Positions 33,968-43,226 of a stretch of DNA of 64,000 nucleotides are shown here, in pieces. A program made the position numbers and the translations under genes. The notes under the pieces are model-generated. The model had not been told where the DNA came from. It saw only the letters and a program-made list of their open reading frames with translations, and ran no database searches. The DNA lies in NCBI RefSeq assembly GCF_023715615.1, contig NZ_JAMBOM010000006.1, positions 112,425 to 176,424 on the forward strand, written 5' to 3'. Positions within the stretch are counted from its first letter, which is position 1. The number at the start of each line of letters is the position of its first letter. The stretch is from Sporosarcina aquimarina (GTDB lineage Bacteria; Bacillota; Bacilli; Bacillales_A; Planococcaceae).

Positions 33968-35308
33968 ATGGGCGATAAAAAAGATGGATGGCTTCGAGAA
34001 AGCACAGGCGTTAGTCTGGAAGAAGTCAATAGCACGATTAATGTCCGAAACAAAAAAGGATTTTGGCGTAAACTTATTGCATTCGCTGGGCCTGGTTCAC
34101 TCGTAGCAGTAGGATACGTGGACCCTGGTAATTGGGCGACTTCGATTGCAGGCGGTTCACGTTTTGGCTATCTATTGCTTAGTGTAATTCTAATTTCCAA
34201 CTTAATAGCCGTGCTTCTGCAGTCATTGTCTGCAAAACTCGGTATTGTAACGGGAAAAGATTTAGCACAAGCTACAAGTGCTTCTGTTGGTAAGAAAATG
34301 TCGATATTTTTATGGTTTATTACAGAATTAGCCATAATTGCGACGGACTTGGCGGAAGTAATTGGCTCGGCGATTGCATTGAATCTGCTATTTGGGATTC
34401 CGCTATTAGTCGGTATTGCCATTACGACATTGGATGTCTTGCTCCTTCTCTATTTACAGAGGAAAGGTTTCCGTATTATTGAATCGATTGTCATTGTGCT
34501 AATGGCCACAATTTTTGTCGTATTTGTGTTCGAAGTGATTTCCTCTAAACCAGAATTATCTTCATTGTTTGCTGGATTTATCCCGCAGACAGAGATTGTA
34601 ACGAATCCGAGTATGTTGTTCATTGCACTCGGAATTTTGGGTGCCACTGTCATGCCGCACAATCTATATTTGCACTCTTCTATTGTACAAACACGAAATT
34701 ATGAACGTACTCAAGAAGGGAAAAAAGAAGCGATTAAGTTCTCACTGATCGATTCGGGGTTCTCGTTGACGATTGCGTTCCTCATAAACTCAGCGATCCT
34801 TATTTTGGGAGCGGCCGCATTTTACGGAACGGAACTGGATGTCTCTGAAATTGAAGCTGCTTATAATTTGTTGAGTCCAACTCTTGGAGTGGGGATTGCC
34901 AGTACGTTATTTGCAGTGGCATTACTCGCATCTGGCCAAAATTCTACCATTACAGGAACGATTAGCGGTCAGATTGTTATGGAGGGGTTCATTAATTTAA
35001 GGATTACTCCTTGGTTGAGAAGACTAATTACTCGCCTACTCGCCGTTATTCCTGCTTTTATCGTCACATGGATTGCAGGTGATAAAGGTACAGGAGAGTT
35101 GCTGTTGTGGAGTCAAGTCATCTTGAGTTTAGCACTTCCTTTTGCGGTAGTTCCGCTTGTTAGGTTTACTAGTGATAAGAACAAAATGGGGGAGTTCGTG
35201 AATTCGTTGCCGATCAAGATCCTGGCATGGACGAGTACAGTTGTCATCATCATCTTGAACGTGTTCCTGATCGGATATGTTGTTGTGACGGGGCATGAAA
35301 TTGGTTAA
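33968..35308 (+). CDS. mntH: Nramp-family divalent metal (Mn2+/Fe2+) transporter
   Basis: 446 residues, about eleven membrane helices. The Nramp metal-binding motifs are DPGN in GYVDPGNWATS (helix 1) and MPH in TVMPHNLYLHSS (helix 6). It imports Mn2+ (or Fe2+) with protons. The ATG at 33968 follows TTAGGAGGTTACTT; an upstream open frame from 33815 would add 51 residues from terminator and promoter sequence and is rejected. Followed by a terminator. A Mn2+ riboswitch lies 7.5 kb upstream in a different unit. Confidence 0.94.
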   Translation: MGDKKDGWLRESTGVSLEEVNSTINVRNKKGFWRKLIAFAGPGSLVAVGYVDPGNWATSIAGGSRFGYLLLSVILISNLIAVLLQSLSAKLGIVTGKDLAQATSASVGKKMSIFLWFITELAIIATDLAEVIGSAIALNLLFGIPLLVGIAITTLDVLLLLYLQRKGFRIIESIVIVLMATIFVVFVFEVISSKPELSSLFAGFIPQTEIVTNPSMLFIALGILGATVMPHNLYLHSSIVQTRNYERTQEGKKEAIKFSLIDSGFSLTIAFLINSAILILGAAAFYGTELDVSEIEAAYNLLSPTLGVGIASTLFAVALLASGQNSTITGTISGQIVMEGFINLRITPWLRRLITRLLAVIPAFIVTWIAGDKGTGELLLWSQVILSLALPFAVVPLVRFTSDKNKMGEFVNSLPIKILAWTSTVVIIILNVFLIGYVVVTGHEIG

Positions 35309-35312
35309 ATGG

Positions 35313-35342
35313 AAAACGTCTCCTTTGCAGAGGCGTTTTTTG
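35313..35342 (+). terminator. mntH terminator
   Basis: AAAACGTCTC and GAGGCGTTTT arms (one wobble), then T run. Confidence 0.85.
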
Positions 35343-35450
35343 ATAGAGAAGGTGGCGGTCAACCTCTGTTTTTAGTATGATAGCGAATAGATGTGAATTG
35401 GCCAAACTTCCACTTCACTTGAATCTGGGAAGAAAGAATAGGTGTTCAAC

Positions 35451-37007
35451 ATGAGTTTATTAACTGTATCAAACTTGAGTCATGGTTTTGGAGACCGTGC
35501 GATTTTTGAAGACGTGTCGTTTAGATTGTTGGCGGGTGAGCATATCGGGCTAGTCGGTGCAAACGGAGAAGGTAAATCGACGTTTATGAATATTATTACA
35601 CGGAAACTTGAACCAGACGCGGGAACAGTCTCTTGGGCGAAACGTGCTCGAGTAGGGTACTTAGATCAGCACGCTGCACTCAAGCAGGGGATGACGATTC
35701 GCGATGTATTGCGTACCGCTTTTCAATATTTGTACGATATGGAAAGTGAAATGAATGAGTTGTTTGCAAAGATGGCCGAAGTAGACCCGGACGAACTGGA
35801 ATCGATTTTGGAAGAAACGGGTCAAATTCAAGAGGATCTGGAGCGACAAGACTTTTATATTTTGGATTCAAAAGTAGAAGAAGTCGCAAATGGCCTTGGA
35901 TTGGATGAATTCGGTTTGGACCGTGATGTAAATGATTTAAGTGGTGGTCAACGTACGAAAGTATTGCTTGCTAAATTGCTGTTGGAGAAGCCAGATATTT
36001 TGCTATTGGATGAGCCGACGAACTATTTGGATGTGGAGCATATTGAATGGTTACGTACGTACTTGCAAAACTATCCAAGTGCGTTCATCCTCATTTCGCA
36101 TGATATTCCATTTTTAAATAGTGTTGTGAACTTAATTTATCACATGGAAAATCAAGAAATTACACGTTATGCAGGGGACTATGATGAATTCCTTCGTGTG
36201 CATGAGATGAAGAAACAACAAATGGAAGCGGCATTTAAGAAACAACAGAAAGAGATTGCGGGGCTTAAAGACTTTGTGGCACGTAACAAAGCGAATGCTG
36301 CGACCAGTGGTATGGCGAAATCACGGCAGAAAAAGCTGGATCGTATGGAAGTGATTGAGCTGGATTCTGAAAGACCGAAACCTCGCTTTGACTTTAAGAT
36401 GGCACGAACTCCGAGCAAATATTTGTTTAAGACAAATCAACTCGTAATTGGATACGATGAACCGTTATCGAGTCCACTGGATCTTGAGATGGAACGCGGT
36501 CAAAAAATTGCTCTGTCTGGGGCGAACGGGATTGGTAAAACGACGTTGCTGAAGAGTTTACTCGGAGAAATTCCAGCATTGTCAGGATCGGTGGAGCGTG
36601 GTGAGCACTTGGCTATCGGTTATTTCGAGCAAGAAATGAAGTCAGATAGTGATAAGACTTGCTTGGAAGAAATTTGGAGTGAATTCCCTCACTTTACACA
36701 GTATGAAGTGCGCGCAGCTCTTGCACGTGTGGGTCTGACGACAAAACATATTGAAAGTAAAGTAAAAGTCTTAAGTGGTGGTGAACGGGCAAAAGTTCGG
36801 TTATGTAAACTGGTCAATCAAGAAACGAACTTACTGGTGCTGGATGAGCCGACAAATCACTTGGATGTCGATGCAAAAGCCGAATTAAAGCGCGCACTAA
36901 CCGAGTTTAAAGGGAGTGTCCTGCTCATTTCCCACGAGCCTGATTTTTATGAGGGTGTCGTGAACAAAATGTGGAACGGCGAGACATGGACGACGAAAAT
37001 GTTTTAA
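35451..37007 (+). CDS. ykpA: ABC-F family ATPase, YkpA/YbiT type
   Basis: 518 residues, two ABC domains with no membrane segments. Domain 1: Walker A GANGEGKS (about 36-43), signature LSGGQ, Walker B ILLLDEPTNYLD. Inter-domain linker rich in Lys/Gln (KKQQMEAAFKKQQKEIAGL). Domain 2: GANGIGKT, LSGGERAK, LLVLDEPTNHLD. ABC-F proteins act on the ribosome. The N-terminus SLLTVSNLSHGFGDRAIFEDVSFRLL closely matches B. subtilis YkpA as I recall it. ATG at 35451 after AATAGGTG. Ends in a terminator just before the repeat region. Confidence 0.93.
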   Translation: MSLLTVSNLSHGFGDRAIFEDVSFRLLAGEHIGLVGANGEGKSTFMNIITRKLEPDAGTVSWAKRARVGYLDQHAALKQGMTIRDVLRTAFQYLYDMESEMNELFAKMAEVDPDELESILEETGQIQEDLERQDFYILDSKVEEVANGLGLDEFGLDRDVNDLSGGQRTKVLLAKLLLEKPDILLLDEPTNYLDVEHIEWLRTYLQNYPSAFILISHDIPFLNSVVNLIYHMENQEITRYAGDYDEFLRVHEMKKQQMEAAFKKQQKEIAGLKDFVARNKANAATSGMAKSRQKKLDRMEVIELDSERPKPRFDFKMARTPSKYLFKTNQLVIGYDEPLSSPLDLEMERGQKIALSGANGIGKTTLLKSLLGEIPALSGSVERGEHLAIGYFEQEMKSDSDKTCLEEIWSEFPHFTQYEVRAALARVGLTTKHIESKVKVLSGGERAKVRLCKLVNQETNLLVLDEPTNHLDVDAKAELKRALTEFKGSVLLISHEPDFYEGVVNKMWNGETWTTKMF

Positions 37008-37011
37008 GAGG

Positions 37012-37059
37012 AAAAACTGCGAGTGTGCCAACGAAGGTTGGCGTGCTTGCAGTTTTTTT
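37012..37059 (+). terminator. ykpA terminator
   Basis: AAAACTGCGAGTGTGCCAAC pairs with GTTGGCGTGCTTGCAGTTTT, one bulge and few mismatches, then T run. Confidence 0.88.
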
Positions 37060-37400
37060 GTTTGGTGAAATGAAATTAGCGAAGCGCTACTATGTAATCT
37101 TTTAACGATGGTGAAATTTGTTTGGTTGCCAATTTATACTACCACGTGGCCGTTTCTTCCCAGAATCTGGCCGAGTTAGCTGTGGTAGCCCATCCTAAAA
37201 CAAGCGAAGCGCTACCAATTAATCACTTAACTCATTTGAATTGTATCCCGTTATCGACAAACTCTTCCTTGTGACTGAGAAATGCCTCTGAGTGTCGGAC
37301 AAATTTGAGTGAGTGATTAAGAACCATCGGTGAGAGATGGACAATCTCAGCGGAGTGATCGTGAACGCAAACTGATGGATGGTGGTACATCAGGACACGA
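37060..37400. other. Non-coding flank of the repeat array
   Basis: About 340 bases with no gene. It contains two direct copies of AGCGAAGCGCTAC (37078-37090 and 37203-37215) and, between them, CTACCAC and GTGGTAG in inverted orientation. Otherwise featureless; it may be remains of an older element. Confidence 0.5.
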
Positions 37401-38320
37401 GGGGTTTATGATCACAATCTCGAGTTTATGAGCGTATTCCCAAGTTTATGAGCAGAAACCGAGATTTATGAGCACATTCCCAAGTTTATGAGCGGAAACC
37501 AAGATTTATGAGCACATTCCAGAGTTTATGAGCGGAAACCGAGAATTATGAGCACATTCTAGAGTTTATGAGCGGAAACCGAGAATTATGAGCACATTCT
37601 AGAGTTTATGAGCGGAAACCGAGAATTATGAGCACATTCCAGAGTTTATGAGCGGAAACTGAGATCTATGATCACACTCCCACGTTTATGAGCGGAAACC
37701 GAGATTTATGAGCACATTCTAGAGGTTATGAGCGGAAACTGAGATCTATGATCACACTCCCACGTTTATGAGCGGAAACCGAGATTTATGAGCACATTCC
37801 AGAGTTTATGAGCGGAAACCGAGAATTATGAGCACATTCCAGAGTTTATGAGCAGAAACCGAGATTTATGAGCACATTCTAGAGTTTATGAGCGGAAACC
37901 GAGAATTATGAGCACATTCCAGAGTTTATGAGCGGAAACTGAGATCTATGATCACACTCCCACGTTTATGAGCGGAAACTGAGATCTATGATCACACTCC
38001 CACGTTTATGAGCGGAAACCGAGATTTATGATCACAATCTCGAGTTTATGAGCAGAAACCAGGATTTATGAGCACAATGCCGAGTTTATGAGCGGAAACG
38101 GAGATTTATGAGCACATTCCAGAGTTTATGAGCGGAAACCGAGTGTTATGAGCACATTCCCAAGTTTATGAGCAGAAACCGAGATTTATGAGCACATTCC
38201 CAAGTTTATGAGCGAAAACCGAGATTTATGAGCACATTCTAGAGTTTATGAGCGGAAACTTAGATTTATAAGCACCTTCCCGAGTTCATGAACGAATTAC
38301 ACAATGTATGAACACAAACA
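37401..38320. repeat. Large array of 20-bp repeats (TTTATGAGC family), about 46 units
   Basis: From 37401 on, every 20-base block reads NNNN-TTTATG-AGCNNANNCC or a close variant, with no insertion or deletion over 46 consecutive blocks; the last three or four blocks decay. Two unit types alternate, A (AGAGTTTATGAGCGGAAACC) and B (GAGATTTATGAGCACATTCC), giving a 40-bp higher-order repeat. A B variant with CTATGATCACACTCC occurs at 37661, 37741, 37941 and 37981. Stops occur in all frames (20 is not a multiple of 3), so it is not coding. Same family as 19044-19203. Function unknown. Confidence 0.96.
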
Positions 38321-38398
38321 AACATTAATAATTCCGCATGTCATGTTGAGATTCCCCACTCTTCATGATGGGTACAATAAATCAAATGAGGTGAAATT

Positions 38399-39067
38399 AT
38401 GGAACCCATAACGATAGTAGAAGTAGAACATGGATTACACGAAATCCCATTTGAAACCGCGTTATTTGGTATGGGATGCTTTTGGGGACCAGAAGCTAGG
38501 TTTGGAGGAATTCCAGGTGTACTCAGGACCCGTGTGGGATACGCAGGCGGTACTTCCGAAAATCCAACGTATCGGAAAATGGGAGATCATACGGAAACCG
38601 TGGAAGTTGATTTTGATCCAACCGGTGTCTCCTATGAAACGTTGCTGCGCGTATTCTGGAATAATCATTATCCGAATCGCGACGCTTATAAAGGACGACA
38701 ATATTTGTCGATCCTCCGGTACCGAAGTGAGGAGCAACATCGTGACATTGAGCGCATCAAAAAGGAAATGGAAACCGTTTTAGGAGAAGCGATTGAAACA
38801 GAAATCGCTCCGTTTGAATCGTTTACTCTCGCAGAAACACGACATCAAAAATACTATCTCAAACGCTATCCGAAGGCATTTGAACAAATTAAAGATTTGT
38901 TTCCTATCCCAGAAATGTTAGACGATTCCGCGTTCGCAGCCCGTCTTAATGGGTTTGTAAAAGGTTTTGGCACTCGTCAAGAACTGATTAAAGAAATCAC
39001 GAGGTGGCCAATCACCAGTAATGCTCAGCGGGTTTTATCCAGCACCCTTCAGACTATGAAATGGTAG
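38399..39067 (+). CDS. msrA: Peptide methionine-S-sulfoxide reductase
   Basis: 222 residues. The catalytic motif is GMGCFWG with Cys28, followed by GVLRTRVGYAGG, HTETVEVDFDP and FWNNHYP, all hallmarks of MsrA, which reduces the S-epimer of oxidised methionine. The C-terminus extends about 40 residues past the usual core (ARLNGFVKGFGTRQELIKEI...) and lacks the usual resolving cysteines, so reduction may use another route. Start after GAGGTGAAATT. First gene after the large repeat array. Confidence 0.94.
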   Translation: MEPITIVEVEHGLHEIPFETALFGMGCFWGPEARFGGIPGVLRTRVGYAGGTSENPTYRKMGDHTETVEVDFDPTGVSYETLLRVFWNNHYPNRDAYKGRQYLSILRYRSEEQHRDIERIKKEMETVLGEAIETEIAPFESFTLAETRHQKYYLKRYPKAFEQIKDLFPIPEMLDDSAFAARLNGFVKGFGTRQELIKEITRWPITSNAQRVLSSTLQTMKW

Positions 39068-39079
39068 TAAACAATCACT

Positions 39080-39124
39080 AAAAAAGTAGCAGCTTCCAAA
39101 TACAGGGAGTCTGCTACTTTCTTG
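39080..39124 (+). terminator. msrA terminator
   Basis: AAAGTAGCAG pairs with CTGCTACTTT, with a further TCC/GGA pairing inside, then TCTTGTTT. Confidence 0.8.
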
Positions 39125-39254
39125 TTTACAAATTGAGAAACTCTTCATTTATCAAATGAATGATTAAAAAGTATAAGAGTGGTAATACTTACAAACAGCG
39201 TCGAAAGAATGATAAAAGCGGCGCACATTTTTAATCATTGAAGGAGGAACTCAT

Positions 39255-40037
39255 TTGAAAAAGATTGTACAAGCAATTGTTTTCCTGTTGGCAATGGTAC
39301 TGCTAGCAGGACCTGTTGTTGCCGAGTCGAACGAATCAGATTCAGTAGTTGAATCTGAAGCTACAGAGGGGCGGGATGTCTATCCATTCCAACCCGCAAT
39401 TGGATCCGAACTTATTGCAGATAACCCGCTTTTAGAAGAGGAAATCCCTCTTACGTACAAAGTGCAACCTGGAGATAACCTATACAGAATTGCGATAGCT
39501 CACTCTGTTCCTTTGCAATCATTAATAGAGTGGAATGCGCTGTCAAGCGAACTCATTCATCCGGGAGATGTACTGAATGTCTCTCTAGAAGCACCAGGTT
39601 CAACAACGAATATGAAAAAGATGAAAAAGGCTATAGCGGCAGCACCGGTAACGAAACAAGAATCGAATACTGCTCCTGCTAATAAGAAAGTGGCTTCGAC
39701 TAAAACGGCTTCTGCTCCTGCCACGGTTCCTGCTTCAGCGCAGAGCGGAAGAGAGCTCACCATGACTGCAACCGCATATACCGCATATTGCAATGGCTGT
39801 TCTGGTACGACGAAAATCGGCATTAACTTGCGTGCGAACCCGAACCAAAAAGTAATTGCAGTAGACCCTTCTGTCATACCACTAGGCTCTCGGGTATGGG
39901 TAGAAGGATATGGTGAGGCGATTGCTGGTGATACAGGCGGCGCGATTAAAGGACATAAAATCGATGTATTCATCCCTGGTTTAGATTCAGCTATGGCCTG
40001 GGGAGTTAAAAAAGTCAAAGTCAAAGTTCTAAATTAA
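39255..40037 (+). CDS. Secreted LysM and 3D-domain cell-wall protein (YocH-like)
   Basis: 260 residues: signal peptide (cleavage near AGPVVAES, about residue 23), one LysM domain (about 67-110, YKVQPGDNLYRIAIAHSVPLQSLIEWN), an Ala/Thr/Lys-rich linker (about 115-165), and a C-terminal 3D domain (about 170-260) with the Asp residues in AVDPSVIPLG, AGDTGGAIKG and KIDVF. Resembles YocH-type muralytic proteins that bind and cut peptidoglycan outside the cell. Start after AAGGAGGAAC. Monocistronic. Confidence 0.92.
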   Translation: MKKIVQAIVFLLAMVLLAGPVVAESNESDSVVESEATEGRDVYPFQPAIGSELIADNPLLEEEIPLTYKVQPGDNLYRIAIAHSVPLQSLIEWNALSSELIHPGDVLNVSLEAPGSTTNMKKMKKAIAAAPVTKQESNTAPANKKVASTKTASAPATVPASAQSGRELTMTATAYTAYCNGCSGTTKIGINLRANPNQKVIAVDPSVIPLGSRVWVEGYGEAIAGDTGGAIKGHKIDVFIPGLDSAMAWGVKKVKVKVLN

Positions 40038-40044
40038 GTACTAG

Positions 40045-40072
40045 TCCGGAGAGGAGACTCTCCGGTTTTTTC
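40045..40072 (+). terminator. Terminator of the LysM/3D gene
   Basis: CCGGAGAG and CTCTCCGG arms around GAGA, then six T. Confidence 0.9.
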
Positions 40073-40152
40073 TGCAAAAAATGTGATTCTGATGTAAGAT
40101 GTATAGAGGGGAAGCATGTACATACTAGTAAGAGACAGGAGTAGAACAAACG

Positions 40153-41007
40153 ATGATAGATTGGAATCAGGAACTAAATATCTACTTAATGGACAATATT
40201 AAAACAATAACAGATGAATGGCTGGCACTTCGTGATTCTGGGCAACATTCCATCTACTCAAGTGATGCGGGTGCAGCCACTGAGCAAACGTTGAGAGAGC
40301 AGAACAATTTAACAAACCGTACGATTGCAAGCAGTTTGTTAGGTCCTAGTGGGAACTTTGAGGAACAAAAAACGGAATGGGCGGAACTGATCGCTAAAAG
40401 CCGAATTGCATCGAATACATCGATAGCTGAAGTGGTCGATGCCATTAGTCGTGTACGTAAAGTGTTTTGGCGGCAAATTGAACGTTTTGTCGGACAGCAA
40501 CCTGAACCTGTTCCTGTTGCGGTTGTCTTGCAGTGGGGAGAGACGATCCATTTAGCGTTTGACGAATTACTGACAGCCTTCTCTGACATGTACTTCGCCT
40601 TAATGACGACGCGCTTAAATGCCCAGCAAAGTCTAATTGATGAGCTGAGTTCTCCTATTATTAAAATTAACGATAACATCGGAATTTTACCATTGGTAGG
40701 AGATATCGATACTGAACGTGCGAAAGCAATTTTAGAAGTCGTTCCTGCTAAATGTATGGAAGCAGATATTTTAAAATTATTTATCGACTTATCTGGTGTA
40801 TCGATTATCGATACCATGGTCGCCAACCAAATTTATGAAGTCATTCAAGTGCTTAACTTGCTTGGTGTTAAGTCTACAATCACTGGAATTCGTCCTGAAA
40901 TCGCACAGACATCTATCCAATTAGGCTTGGACTTCTCAACGATTGAAACACATAGTTCGCTTCAACAAGCTTTAAAGGACAAATATATTGTGAAGAAAGT
41001 AGACTGA
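40153..41007 (+). CDS. RsbR-family stressosome co-antagonist (STAS domain)
   Basis: 284 residues: a non-haem-globin-like N-terminal sensor domain (1-150) and a C-terminal STAS domain (about 165-280). The two phosphorylatable threonines are visible: Thr187 (GDIDTERAK) and Thr221 (SIIDTMVAN); their 34-residue spacing equals that of Thr171/Thr205 in B. subtilis RsbRA. Such proteins assemble with RsbS and RsbT in the stressosome. No rsbS/rsbT here, so this is an orphan paralogue. Confidence 0.9.
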   Translation: MIDWNQELNIYLMDNIKTITDEWLALRDSGQHSIYSSDAGAATEQTLREQNNLTNRTIASSLLGPSGNFEEQKTEWAELIAKSRIASNTSIAEVVDAISRVRKVFWRQIERFVGQQPEPVPVAVVLQWGETIHLAFDELLTAFSDMYFALMTTRLNAQQSLIDELSSPIIKINDNIGILPLVGDIDTERAKAILEVVPAKCMEADILKLFIDLSGVSIIDTMVANQIYEVIQVLNLLGVKSTITGIRPEIAQTSIQLGLDFSTIETHSSLQQALKDKYIVKKVD

Positions 41008-41073
41008 ATCATTTAAAGCATGTCCCTGAATTGTGCTCGTATATTCAGTTCATGTTCGCTAGGAGGAATGGAA

Positions 41074-41886
41074 ATGACCAAACAAAAAATCGTGTTTTTT
41101 GATTTGGATGGTACATTAATGAGTCATGATAAAACCATCTTGCCGTCAACAAAAGAAGCATTGCACGCACTTCGTGATAAAGGAATCATTACCGTCATTT
41201 GTACAGGACGTGCTCCTAGAATGTTCCAGGAATTACTGACCGATTTAGAATTCGATTCTTATGTTTCGATGAATGGCCAACATGTTGTCTATGAATGTAA
41301 CGAATTATTCTCCAATCCGATGAACACGGAAATCCTGACAGAACTGAGTGCACTAGCGAAAGAAAATGGACATGGCATTACGTACTCCAATTCGGAAGTG
41401 TTCGCCGCAAATGCAGCTGAACATCCACTCGTTGTTGGAAGTCTCGGTCGACTGAAGCTGAAGTATCCGGAAGTGGATGCAGAAATCTTCGCTCATTCAC
41501 CTGTTCATCAAATTCAGTTATACGGCAATATGGATGATCTGCAGTCTTACAAAGATCGCTATCAAGAGGACTATGTCTTTATTCACTGGGATGAAAATGC
41601 GGTGGACATGCTGCCAAAAGGTGCATCAAAAGCGGTTGGAATTCGTAAATTGATGGAACACCTAGATATTCCTATTGAAAATAGTTATGCTTTTGGGGAT
41701 GGACCGAATGATTTTGAAATGCTTGAATTCGTTGGAACAGGAATCGCGATGGGCAATGCAATTCCTGAGTTGAAGGAAAAAGCGGATCTTGTAACTGATA
41801 CGTGTTCAAATGACGGCATTTTAAAAGGCTTACTTGCCTGTGGGTTGTTAGAAGAAGCGGAAGTGTCTTTGCACAACAATCACTAA
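41074..41886 (+). CDS. HAD superfamily hydrolase, Cof/IIB type
   Basis: 270 residues. Motif I FFDLDGTLM (Asp9, Asp11), motif II CTGRAP, motif III Lys in KGASKAVGI, motif IV GDGPNDFEML. The C2B cap lies about residues 85-185. Cof-type HADs dephosphorylate small metabolites such as sugar phosphates or cofactors. ATG 41074 after AGGAGGAATGGAA; ATG 41068 is too close to the site. Its own or shared transcription with the RsbR gene is possible (66-base gap). Confidence 0.92.
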   Translation: MTKQKIVFFDLDGTLMSHDKTILPSTKEALHALRDKGIITVICTGRAPRMFQELLTDLEFDSYVSMNGQHVVYECNELFSNPMNTEILTELSALAKENGHGITYSNSEVFAANAAEHPLVVGSLGRLKLKYPEVDAEIFAHSPVHQIQLYGNMDDLQSYKDRYQEDYVFIHWDENAVDMLPKGASKAVGIRKLMEHLDIPIENSYAFGDGPNDFEMLEFVGTGIAMGNAIPELKEKADLVTDTCSNDGILKGLLACGLLEEAEVSLHNNH

Positions 41887-41946
41887 TAGAGCTTTATGTA
41901 ATCTAACGCAATCATCCATTGTGATGAATGCCCATAGGAAATTTAC

Positions 41947-41979
41947 CTGTTATCGTTCCACAACGATAGCAGTTTTTTT
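41947..41979 (+). terminator. Terminator of the HAD gene
   Basis: CTGTTATCGTT and AACGATAGCAG arms, then T run. Confidence 0.88.
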
Positions 41980-42133
41980 GCGTTCACTTCAAACTAAATC
42001 TATATTCTATGTAGTTAAATTCATGTAACTCATTCATTGAATTAAGATTCATTGTTCTTGCTACTTAACGGTTTGAATATGTCCTATAAGTACATAAATA
42101 ATCGCCATTTAAAAATAGTTTGACAGTTAACAA

Positions 42134-42148
42134 TGAGAACGGTTATCA
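42134..42148 (+). promoter_or_regulatory. Fur-like box 1, haem locus
   Basis: TGAGAACGGTTATCA matches the 7-1-7 Fur box at 11-12 of 15 positions. Just downstream of a possible -35 (TTGACA at about 42120). Confidence 0.68.
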
Positions 42149-42155
42149 TTGATAT

Positions 42156-42170
42156 TGAAATTCATTCTCA
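42156..42170 (+). promoter_or_regulatory. Fur-like box 2, haem locus
   Basis: TGAAATTCATTCTCA fits the same consensus at about 11 of 15 positions, 22 bp after box 1 and so on the same face of the helix. Confidence 0.58.
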
Positions 42171-42228
42171 ATTAAATTTCAAGAGAATGGCATAATCTCA
42201 TGCAAATACATATTTAGGGGGAACTGAA

Positions 42229-43209
42229 TTGAGAAAGATCTTAACTGGATTATCAATTGGAGTGCTTGCGGTATTAACTGCCTGTGGTCCAACAGAGAAA
42301 GAAGAAGTTAAAAAAGAAACACCAGTAGCGAGTGATACTGAGCAAGTCGAGAACGCAGATTCCAAAACGGCTGACGGTGTGGATGAAAAGGAACTAAAAG
42401 ATGCACTTGCTGAGTTCCCTGAAGGTTCACCAGAACGAATTATTACGACATCTGTGCCTTTGGCAGAGATGCTTGATTTACTTGGTGTAACACCAGTTGG
42501 CGTACCAACTTCAACAAACCCATTACCAGCGAATTTTGAAAAGATCGATCAAATCGGATCTCCTATGCAGCCAGATCTTGAAGTGGTGACGAGTTTAACG
42601 CCGGATTTAATCTTAGGGGCGGAGTCATTGCGAAGCACATTGGATAAAAGTTTAGAAGGCATGGATCTTCCTACAGCTTACCTGCCAACGGATTCGTTTG
42701 ATGATTTGAAACTTAGTTTTAAGGCACTTGGAACATACTTCGATAAAAAAGCTGAAATGGACAAGGTCCTTAACCAATTAGTATCAAAAGAGAACGAATT
42801 AGTAGAGCAAGGAAAAGGCAAAGACTTGCCAAGCGTATTACTTGTTATCGGTACGGCGGATTCGTTCATGGTCATGAATGAGGAATCATATGTTGGGAGC
42901 TTAGTGAAAAAATTAGGCGCAGACAATATTGCCACGTCGGTCTTGAAAGTGAAAGACCGCTATTCACCAATTAATATGGAAGACGTCGTTGTCGCAGATC
43001 CAGACATCATCCTCGTACTTGCTTCAGGAGATCATGGTGCTTCTGAAGACGCGTTCAAAAAAGAAGTTGAGAGCAATGATACGTGGACGAAGCTCTCTGC
43101 TTATCAGAACGACAAAATAGAAGTATTGGATTATGGAGTATTTGGTGTCACTTCGATTAAAAACGCAGAAAAGGCGCTTACCGATATTTCAACTTATTTT
43201 TATGAATGA
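42229..43209 (+). CDS. isdE: Haem ABC transporter substrate-binding lipoprotein, IsdE-like
   Basis: 326 residues. Lipobox LTAC (Cys19), an acidic linker, then a class III solute-binding fold. It matches IsdE: VGVPTSTNPLPANFEKIDQIGSPMQPDLEVV. The haem-ligand Met of IsdE corresponds to Met113 (GSPMQPD) and its His to His269 (SGDHGASE). TTG start after TAGGGGGAAC. Two Fur-like boxes upstream. First gene of a haem uptake operon without NEAT-domain surface proteins in this window. Confidence 0.9.
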   Translation: MRKILTGLSIGVLAVLTACGPTEKEEVKKETPVASDTEQVENADSKTADGVDEKELKDALAEFPEGSPERIITTSVPLAEMLDLLGVTPVGVPTSTNPLPANFEKIDQIGSPMQPDLEVVTSLTPDLILGAESLRSTLDKSLEGMDLPTAYLPTDSFDDLKLSFKALGTYFDKKAEMDKVLNQLVSKENELVEQGKGKDLPSVLLVIGTADSFMVMNEESYVGSLVKKLGADNIATSVLKVKDRYSPINMEDVVVADPDIILVLASGDHGASEDAFKKEVESNDTWTKLSAYQNDKIEVLDYGVFGVTSIKNAEKALTDISTYFYE

Positions 43210-43226
43210 AGAGAGGCGAGCATGGC

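Larger units (their letters stand above)
41980..42228. promoter_or_regulatory. Promoter region of the haem locus
   Basis: About 250 bases, A+T-rich. It holds two Fur-like boxes, listed separately, and TTTGACAG near 42119 as a possible -35. Confidence 0.5.

Noticed and set aside
37401..38320. CRISPR array
   Set aside because: Period is 20 bp with no unique spacers of 30-40 bp; the variable part of each unit is only a few bases and itself repeats. No cas genes nearby.
37401..38320. Repeat-protein gene in the large array
   Set aside because: 20 is not a multiple of 3, and each frame meets TGA or TAA within 60 bases on both strands.
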